Position numbers and translations under genes: made by a program. A stretch of 9,407 nucleotides of DNA, from contig JAAYJJ010000164.1 in assembly GCA_012522985.1 (NCBI GenBank), positions 1-9,407 on the forward strand, read 5' to 3'. This stretch comes from Aliarcobacter butzleri. GTDB lineage: Bacteria; Campylobacterota; Campylobacteria; Campylobacterales; Arcobacteraceae. Within the stretch, counting starts at the first letter, position 1. Each line of letters opens with the position of its first letter. Below, in pieces: positions 1-4,707 of this stretch. The notes beneath the pieces are model-generated. The model was not told where the DNA came from. It worked only from the letters and a program-made list of their open reading frames with translations, and did no database searches.

Positions 1-365
1 TTATCAATATAGTTACAATACTTCTTGGTCTATCAGTTGGATCAAAACTAGCTGCTGAGTCATTTTTAGTAGCAGAGACTTTGGGTATATTGATCATTGG
101 TCTAGTAGCATTTAGCTTTGGAACAGCAGGTGGGGTTATTATGGCTAAGATTATGAATAAATTTAGCTCTAAAGATAATCAAATCAATCCTCTTATTGGA
201 GCAGCTGGAGTATCAGCAGTACCAATGTCAGCTAGGGTTGCTACAAAGGTTGGTCAAGAAGCAGATCCATCTAATGTGCTTTTAATGCATGCTATGGGTC
301 CTAATGTTTCTGGTGTTATTGGTTCAGCAGTCGCTGCTGGTGTGTTATTGTCGATTTTTAAATAA
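1..365 (+). CDS. oadB: Oxaloacetate decarboxylase (Na+-pumping) beta subunit, C-terminal part
   Basis: This is the 3' end of a gene that enters from the left edge. The frame is open from base 3, giving about 120 visible residues, so the TTG at 81 is an internal codon and not the start. The product is the integral membrane subunit of sodium-translocating decarboxylases (oxaloacetate, methylmalonyl-CoA or glutaconyl-CoA type), which couples biotin-carboxyl decarboxylation to Na+ export. Visible family marks are hydrophobic segments at about bases 9-50 and 78-150, the conserved stretch [14 protein letters not shown] at 186-227, and the closing block [20 protein letters not shown]. The Asn (186-188) and the Ser nine residues later (213-215) correspond to the Asn373/Ser382 pair implicated in Na+ binding in Klebsiella OadB (family knowledge). 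The protein ends SIFK, as expected for the family C terminus. The stop codon directly abuts the stop codon of the convergent cupin gene. The alternative decarboxylase substrates cannot be excluded from this fragment. Confidence 0.93.
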   Translation, partial: INIVTILLGLSVGSKLAAESFLVAETLGILIIGLVAFSFGTAGGVIMAKIMNKFSSKDNQINPLIGAAGVSAVPMSARVATKVGQEADPSNVLLMHAMGPNVSGVIGSAVAAGVLLSIFK

Positions 366-683
366 TTACTTATAAAAAACAGCAAGCCAGATAGTAGGAC
401 TATCTTGGCTTGTAAACTTGACTCTATGCTTTTGTAGAGCTGAAATGATGATATAATCACCCTCTTTTAGCTCTATATCTTTATCTTCAAACTCTATAAT
501 AGCAAAACCTTTTAAAAGTATTACAAATTCATTGTCTTCTTGTATATACCAAAAATCCTTTGGTGAACTTTGCCCGTTTGAGACTATTTTTTCTATTTTG
601 ATTAGATCATTTTTAAAAATCTCAAAAAATCTCTCCTCTTTTTTATCTACAACTATAGAATCAAATATATTATATTTTTTCAT
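366..683 (-). CDS. Small single-domain cupin protein
   Basis: A 105-residue protein made of one cupin barrel. Motif 1 appears as a W-Y-I-Q-E-D-N-E-F-V-I-L-L-K-G segment (residues 45-59). Motif 2 is the E-G-D-Y turn (74-77) followed by H86-R-V. E52 and H86 are the likely metal ligands, so the motif-1 metal site looks reduced compared with classical cupins. The C-terminal P-T-I-W-L-A-V-F-Y stretch is typical of a widespread small cupin family of unknown reaction. The start lies 6 bases after the DJ-1-like stop codon and shows no convincing ribosome binding site, so translation is probably coupled to the upstream gene. It is the last gene of the minus-strand run. Its final codons also form an intrinsic terminator. 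The fold is fairly certain; the function (a small-molecule-binding or metal enzyme) is not known. Confidence 0.82.
   Translation of the reverse strand: MKKYNIFDSIVVDKKEERFFEIFKNDLIKIEKIVSNGQSSPKDFWYIQEDNEFVILLKGFAIIEFEDKDIELKEGDYIIISALQKHRVKFTSQDSPTIWLAVFYK
373..412 (-). terminator. Intrinsic terminator inside the cupin 3' coding end
   Basis: Read on the minus strand, CAAGCCAAGATAG (412-400) pairs with CTATCTGGCTTG (394-383) with a single bulged A and a five-base loop. CTG and then six T residues (379-374) follow. This is a hairpin plus U-tract of normal terminator shape. It lies within the last codons of the cupin gene, and the stop codon at 368-366 comes after the T-run. On the plus strand no T-run follows the stem, so it should not terminate oadB transcription efficiently. 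Confidence 0.75.
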
Positions 684-689
684 CTATAT

Positions 690-1241
690 TTAGCAAAAAT
701 TAGCCAATAATCCTGCTTTTATGCTATCATAAGCTCCATTGCCTTTTAAAAGCTTAACTATCTCAAGCCCAAAGCACATAGCAGTAGCTGGACCTTGTGA
801 AGTCATCACCTTACCATCAAGTATAACCTTTTGATCATCTCTATAACCTTCAGTTCTTATATCCTTTTCTACACTTGGATAGCAAGTATAAGTTTGGCTT
901 AGAACTCCTGCTTTATTTAGTGCAAAAGGTGCTGCACAAATAGCTCCTATATATTTGTCTTTTGCTTTAAACTCTTTTAGTGTTGATTGGACTTTTGCAT
1001 CATTTGCTAAAGCATTTGTACCATCCCATCCACCAGGAAGTACTATCATATCTACACTATCAAAGTCTATATTAGCAAAACTTTCATCACATCTAATAAC
1101 TATGCCATTTGCACCTTGTACATCTAGCTCATTGACTCCTGCAACAACTACATTTATATCAGCTCTTCTACAAACATCTATAATACTAACAGCTTCTATC
1201 TCTTCAAAGCCTTTTGCTAATGGTACTACTATTTTTGACAT
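690..1241 (-). CDS. DJ-1/PfpI family protein, YajL-like
   Basis: A 183-residue protein covering the whole DJ-1/ThiJ/PfpI fold. It shows the P-L-A-K-G-F-E-E-I-E-A N-terminal motif, with E16 in the place of DJ-1 Glu18. It also has V-L-P-G-G (67-71), the nucleophile elbow G-A-I-C-A-A-P with reactive C102, and the late V-M-T-S-Q-G-P-A-T-A motif. This pattern is closest to E. coli YajL and human DJ-1 rather than to PfpI proteases or Hsp31. Members protect against oxidative and carbonyl stress, and some are reported to act on glyoxals; the exact activity is debated. The start at 1241 is supported by an AAAGGAAAGAG ribosome binding site. It follows the chaperone remnant by 33 bases and precedes the cupin by 6, so it is probably transcribed with the molybdoenzyme genes. 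It is cytoplasmic, with no signal peptide. Confidence 0.92.
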   Translation of the reverse strand: MSKIVVPLAKGFEEIEAVSIIDVCRRADINVVVAGVNELDVQGANGIVIRCDESFANIDFDSVDMIVLPGGWDGTNALANDAKVQSTLKEFKAKDKYIGAICAAPFALNKAGVLSQTYTCYPSVEKDIRTEGYRDDQKVILDGKVMTSQGPATAMCFGLEIVKLLKGNGAYDSIKAGLLANFC

Positions 1242-1274
1242 AACTCTTTCCTTTTTTACTATATTTTAGCTAAA

Positions 1275-1376
1275 TTACTCTTCTTTTTCAAGTTCGCTTA
1301 CAATATATGAAAAATCATTTGCTAAAAACTCTATTACAAAATCAGACAAATCTTGATAAAGTGGAGTTACGGCCAT
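1275..1376 (-). pseudogene. Severed C-terminal helix of the TorD-family chaperone
   Basis: An open frame of 33 codons begins at the ATG immediately after the TAG that ends the chaperone frame, and it is in the same reading frame. The encoded segment includes T-P-L-Y-Q-D-L-S-D-F-V-I-E-F-L, which is what the last amphipathic helix of TorD/DmsD-type chaperones looks like (a tPFYr.la.....Fl pattern). With the 156 residues upstream it would give a protein of about 190 residues, the normal family size. It could be made separately by re-initiation at the ATG touching the stop, by amber read-through, or not at all. There is no good ribosome binding site in front of the ATG. Annotated here as the detached part of a broken gene and not as an independent small gene. 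Confidence 0.75.
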
Positions 1377-1847
1377 CTATTTAATAGCCATAAAATAAGG
1401 TACTGCCCAATTTAATAAGTGCATTTGTAAAAACTCTTTTTGTGCTTGTAACTCATCTTTACTTACAAGATTTTGCATAAAAGCAAACTCCAAAGCTATA
1501 TGATCTGGTGTTTGAAGGTTAGAAGCACCTAGATTTAACTCATATCCATGGTTAAAATAAAACTGCATAACTGGGTTTGATAAACCTATTAAAATCTCAT
1601 CTTTAGCATCTATTATAGAGGTTTCTATAGGCTTGGCATTCATTAAAAAAAGTGTAGTATAATCAACATTTGATTCTTTATATATCTCTTCTAGTGAAGT
1701 TTGTAAAAACCAATTTTTTGTATTTTCACCAATAAGTTCCAATAAGTCACTGTTTTGCTTTAACTCTTCTAAATACTCTTTATCTAAAACATCATTATAT
1801 ATTTTTGATAAAAACGCATACATATAAACTCTATTTTTTTTATCCAT
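1377..1847 (-). CDS. TorD-family molybdoenzyme chaperone, truncated by in-frame TAG
   Basis: Codes for 156 residues of a cytoplasmic TorD/DmsD/NarJ-type chaperone. These proteins bind the Tat signal peptide of a molybdoenzyme catalytic subunit and hold it until cofactor is inserted. Visible marks are the N-terminal helix with Y-A-F-L-S-K-I-Y, the family signature P-D-H-I-A-L-E-F-A-F-M (about residues 113-123), and F-L-Q-M-H-L-L-N-W-A-V-P-Y near the end. The natural client is the Tat-exported alpha subunit encoded upstream in the same run. The start at 1847 has a TAAGG site four bases ahead. The frame stops at a TAG (1379-1377), but homology-like sequence for the last helix continues in the same frame to 1275. 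The gene is thus either a nonsense mutant, an amber-recoded gene, or affected by a single-base sequence error. It is separated from the structural genes by a hairpin and 90 bases. Confidence 0.85.
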   Translation of the reverse strand: MDKKNRVYMYAFLSKIYNDVLDKEYLEELKQNSDLLELIGENTKNWFLQTSLEEIYKESNVDYTTLFLMNAKPIETSIIDAKDEILIGLSNPVMQFYFNHGYELNLGASNLQTPDHIALEFAFMQNLVSKDELQAQKEFLQMHLLNWAVPYFMAIK

Positions 1848-1910
1848 TTTACCTTACCGCTAAATAAAATTTTCTATAAATACTCTAAAATATTTATAAA
1901 AAATCCAATT

Positions 1911-1937
1911 TATAATCTGGCACGAGGCCAGATTATA
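1911..1937 (-). terminator. Perfect 11-bp hairpin after the small secreted protein gene
   Basis: TATAATCTGGC and GCCAGATTATA form a perfect 11-bp inverted repeat around a five-base loop, starting directly after the minus-strand stop codon at 1940-1938. On the minus strand, ATTGG separates it from a run of six T residues (1905-1900), so the U-tract is displaced by several bases. It may be a weak intrinsic terminator allowing partial read-through to the chaperone, or an mRNA-stabilising 3' hairpin that gives structural genes more transcript than the chaperone. A T-rich stretch with TATAAA-like boxes at about 1870-1900 could supply a weak extra promoter for the chaperone, but this is not convincing. 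Confidence 0.55.
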
Positions 1938-2354
1938 TTATAAACACCCTTTAAAGAACTCTTTTTTAGGTGGTGGTGGAGCCTCATACTCTTCAACCAT
2001 TAAAATATTATTATCTAGTTTACCAGTTAGAGTAACTTCATTTTTATTTAAAGCCTCAGTTAGAATTTGATATATTTTAATAGAAGGTGGAAACTTCAAT
2101 CCATAGATTTTTCCCTCATCATGTACATATAAAACCAACTCACCGTTGATATCTGTACTAAACTCTTCCATCTCTTTTAAACATCCCTCATATCCACAAA
2201 AAACAGTCTCTAATCTACAATTTGTAAACATACCATTTTCTGCACACCATTTTGTTGTTAAAAAGCCCTCTTTTTCTACTTCAGTAGCATTTGAAAAAGT
2301 TGAAGAAACAACAAAAAACATAAAACCTACAAATATTGCTTTTATTGTTTTCAT
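1938..2354 (-). CDS. Small secreted cysteine-containing protein of the molybdoenzyme operon
   Basis: A 138-residue protein with a clear Sec signal peptide (K-T-I-K, then a hydrophobic stretch, likely cut after S-N-A at residue 23). The mature part has five cysteines: C37, C46, the pair C53 and C58, and C137 next to the C terminus. The first four could form two disulfides; the isolated C137 follows a P-P-P-P-K-K tail. Residues 73-122 alternate beta-strand-like stretches (E-L-V-L-Y-V, V-T-L-T-G-K-L, I-L-M-V-E-E-Y), which resembles a small OB-like barrel, but this is only an impression. No heme motif and no lipobox are seen. Its ATG overlaps the gamma-subunit stop (TAATG) and has a GGAGGT ribosome binding site, so it is firmly part of the operon. 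I do not recognise a characterised family. A role as an accessory or small subunit of the periplasmic complex is inference from position. Confidence 0.8.
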   Translation of the reverse strand: MKTIKAIFVGFMFFVVSSTFSNATEVEKEGFLTTKWCAENGMFTNCRLETVFCGYEGCLKEMEEFSTDINGELVLYVHDEGKIYGLKFPPSIKIYQILTEALNKNEVTLTGKLDNNILMVEEYEAPPPPKKEFFKGCL

Positions 2355-3610
2355 TACTCAACCTCCGATTTTAATGTTTTTAGATAAGATACTATATCTA
2401 ATAACTCTTGTTCACTAAAATAATCAAAAGCAGGCATAGCCGATGTATAACCACTCTCCTTATCTCCATAAAACCAAGCAAAGTTTGAGTGTGCATTTGG
2501 ATTGTATCCAGGAACTATCACACTATTTGGCTCAACTATTGACTCTATTAGATATGGAGTTGTGCTATACCCACCAATATTGCTTAAATTTGGTGCCATA
2601 TATGGTGAAGCTGCTTCATGTACATCAGCATAGTTATGGCAACTTGCACAATTTTCTTTTGTAAGAAGTTTACCATTTTCTATATTTGCACTCTCTAAAG
2701 ATTTGTCAAACTCTTTTTTAAGATTGTCATTAGAGTTTACTCCATCAAATTCAACTATCACCCAAGTAGATAGATGTTTTAATCCATCTCTGTTCATTTT
2801 ATCACCATCCCATACAGCAAATGCTACAGGAAATGGATCATTATATATTTTTACATACTCATCATTTAAGGCTCTTACAACTGTACCTTCCCATCCTTTT
2901 GGTGAAAAAAATGATTTTTTGTATTTTAGATCCATTAAAAACTCACTACTTTTATCTTTGATTTCAGTCATTGAACCAAAACCTTCAGAAACAAAAGCTT
3001 TTTGATAAGATCTTCTTGCTAAATGCTCTACATCTATATCAAATTTTTCCAAATCTTTTTCAAAATATGGTGCATTTGCACGATTGACTTGCTTATCAAC
3101 TTCACCATATCCATTTGGTTCAAAGAGTTTTGCTACAGCTTTTTGAAGATATACAACTACTGGTCTATTTTCACTTCCCATACCTATATAAGGTAGCTTT
3201 GATGGATCATCATATTTTGATGCAAACTGTACAGCAAAACCATCTGGAAATTCTGTATTTTTTATAGCATTACCTGATTGTATAGACATAGTCTGATCAG
3301 CCCACTCTACTTTAAAAGCTATATTTTTACCATCACTTAAAGCTTTAACTTTAATCTTTTTGGCCTTATTAGCTTCATTTAGCTCATTTGCTTTTTTATC
3401 ATTAAGATGAATAGTAGTTTGAGGATAAGCTATCACTTCACTCTCTTTTGCTTTTTTCCAAAGCTTAGAATCAGATCCTATATATTTAATATCATCATCT
3501 ACTTTATATACTGTAATAACTGGAGCTGCAAATGCACCACTTATTGCAAAAGCAGTAGCCACTATAGAGCTACTTACCAATTTTTTGATACTATTAGTTG
3601 CTACCATCAT
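2354..3610 (-). CDS. Type II molybdoenzyme gamma subunit fused to cytochrome c domain
   Basis: A 418-residue periplasmic electron-transfer protein. A Sec signal peptide occupies about residues 1-28 (cut near A-F-A). Residues 30-290 resemble the heme-b gamma subunit of ethylbenzene dehydrogenase, dimethylsulfide dehydrogenase and selenate reductase. M144 in Y-I-G-M-G and K278 in N-R-D-G-L-K-H-L-S-T-W are the probable Met/Lys heme-b ligands, by analogy with EbdC. Residues about 305-418 form a class-I cytochrome c domain, with heme attachment at C321-A-S-C-H325, probable axial Met at M392 in S-A-M-P-A-F, and a final helix L-L-D-I-V-S-Y-L-K-T-L. Classical gamma subunits are only about 200-240 residues, so the cytochrome c module is an addition. 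The gene overlaps the beta stop by four bases (ATGA). Two adjacent ATG codons are possible starts. The complex would deliver electrons to, or take them from, soluble periplasmic cytochromes. Confidence 0.88.
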   Translation of the reverse strand: MMVATNSIKKLVSSSIVATAFAISGAFAAPVITVYKVDDDIKYIGSDSKLWKKAKESEVIAYPQTTIHLNDKKANELNEANKAKKIKVKALSDGKNIAFKVEWADQTMSIQSGNAIKNTEFPDGFAVQFASKYDDPSKLPYIGMGSENRPVVVYLQKAVAKLFEPNGYGEVDKQVNRANAPYFEKDLEKFDIDVEHLARRSYQKAFVSEGFGSMTEIKDKSSEFLMDLKYKKSFFSPKGWEGTVVRALNDEYVKIYNDPFPVAFAVWDGDKMNRDGLKHLSTWVIVEFDGVNSNDNLKKEFDKSLESANIENGKLLTKENCASCHNYADVHEAASPYMAPNLSNIGGYSTTPYLIESIVEPNSVIVPGYNPNAHSNFAWFYGDKESGYTSAMPAFDYFSEQELLDIVSYLKTLKSEVE

Positions 3611-3619
3611 TTGCTCCTT
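3605..3619 (-). promoter_or_regulatory. Ribosome binding site before double ATG of gamma subunit
   Basis: AAGGAG (3619-3614) lies only three bases before the first ATG (3610) but six before the second (3607). The usual spacing favours the second ATG, which would shorten the signal peptide by one Met and remove the four-base overlap with the beta gene. Confidence 0.5.
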
Positions 3620-4692
3620 AAAAATCTTGTAATTTTTTGAGTGTTTTTACCACTTAGATATCTATTATCTACTGGTGCTAATCTATTTGTACCTTGTTTT
3701 TGATAGTACTCATTATCTAGTCTAAACATCTCAGAGTGTGAGTAAGCTATAAGTAAGTCCATAAGCTCACTTTTGCCTGTCTCTTTTCTTTTTGCCATCT
3801 CTTCTTTTAGTGTTTTGATAGAATCATTAACCTCAGCACCAAATAGTTTTTCTAACTCTTCAATAGGTATTCTATTACTTCCTTCTATTACATTACCCTC
3901 TGCATCAAACTTTGGTGGTGCTTCTGTTGGTGGGATATAATATACATTTGGACCTGTTCCTCTATCAGCTCTAAGTGGAAGTGCAACTTTGTATTTATGT
4001 ACAAGTTTATGTACTTGAGAGTTTTCATCATCCAAAAAGCCTACAAATCTTATTCTACCAACACACTGTTGTGCACAAGCTGGTGGTAAACCTTGCTCAA
4101 TTCTAGGAAAACAAAATATACACTTTTCACTTTTTGATAGTTTTGGATTAAAATAGATTTTTTTGTATGGACACCCTGCTATACAATATCTATACCCTTG
4201 ACATCTATCTAAATCAACAAGTACTACACCATCTAAATCTCTTTTAAATATAGCATCTCTAGGGCAAGAGCTTAAACACCCTGGATTTGTACAGTGATTA
4301 CAAATACGAGGAATATAGAAAAAATAGTTATCATTTGGAAAATTTCCAGTTCCCTCATCTTCATCCCAGTTTGGTCCCCAAGTTGGTTCTACATTTGGAA
4401 CAAGTTGTTTCCCTTCACCTACTTCATCAAAGTTATAATCCCAAGGTACACCATAATCAGCTTCTATATTTGGAATAATACCATCTTGTAAATCACCCGC
4501 TTCATCAAAACCACCTCCAAGCTCCATCCAATTTTTTGGATAACCAGTTCCTGGATAGGTCTCAACATTATTCCAATACATATATTCACGGCCATTTCTA
4601 TTTGTCCATTGTGTTTTACAAGCAACAGTACAAGTTTGACAGCCGATACATTTATTTAGATCCATTACCATTGCTAATTGTCTTTGTGACAT
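3607..4692 (-). CDS. Type II molybdoenzyme beta (iron-sulfur) subunit
   Basis: A 361-residue protein of the NarH/DdhB/SerB/EbdB type that wires the molybdenum subunit to the heme subunit. Four cysteine groups are visible: C15-x2-C18-x2-C21-x3-C25; C131-x2-C134-x4-C139-x3-C143; C164-x2-Y167-x2-C170-x3-C174-P; and C191-x2-C194-x11-C206-x3-C210. In the third group Tyr167 replaces the expected cysteine, as Trp does in NarH, which predicts one 3Fe-4S and three 4Fe-4S clusters. The G-C-P-Y-K-K-I-Y-F-N block after it is a hallmark of the type II group. It has no signal peptide and is expected to be carried across the membrane with alpha by the Tat system. The start has a strong GGGGAGGAG site; the gene begins 15 bases after alpha and overlaps gamma by four. 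Confidence 0.94.
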   Translation of the reverse strand: MSQRQLAMVMDLNKCIGCQTCTVACKTQWTNRNGREYMYWNNVETYPGTGYPKNWMELGGGFDEAGDLQDGIIPNIEADYGVPWDYNFDEVGEGKQLVPNVEPTWGPNWDEDEGTGNFPNDNYFFYIPRICNHCTNPGCLSSCPRDAIFKRDLDGVVLVDLDRCQGYRYCIAGCPYKKIYFNPKLSKSEKCIFCFPRIEQGLPPACAQQCVGRIRFVGFLDDENSQVHKLVHKYKVALPLRADRGTGPNVYYIPPTEAPPKFDAEGNVIEGSNRIPIEELEKLFGAEVNDSIKTLKEEMAKRKETGKSELMDLLIAYSHSEMFRLDNEYYQKQGTNRLAPVDNRYLSGKNTQKITRFLRSK

Positions 4693-4707
4693 AAACTACT
4701 CCTCCCC

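Noticed and set aside
81..83. TTG start for a 94-residue plus-strand gene
   Set aside because: OadB-like sequence continues upstream in the same frame to the window edge, so the TTG is an internal Leu codon.
1275..1376. An independent small protein gene of 33 codons
   Set aside because: It is in the chaperone frame, directly after the TAG, and looks like that family's last helix, so a severed tail explains it better.
1870..1905. Separate promoter for the chaperone from TATAAA-like boxes
   Set aside because: Such boxes are frequent in this AT-rich spacer and none has convincing context, so it was not listed as a feature.
2146..3005. Several plus-strand open frames opposite the gamma and small-protein genes
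   Set aside because: They lie entirely against well-supported genes, have no family motifs and mirror the antisense codon pattern.
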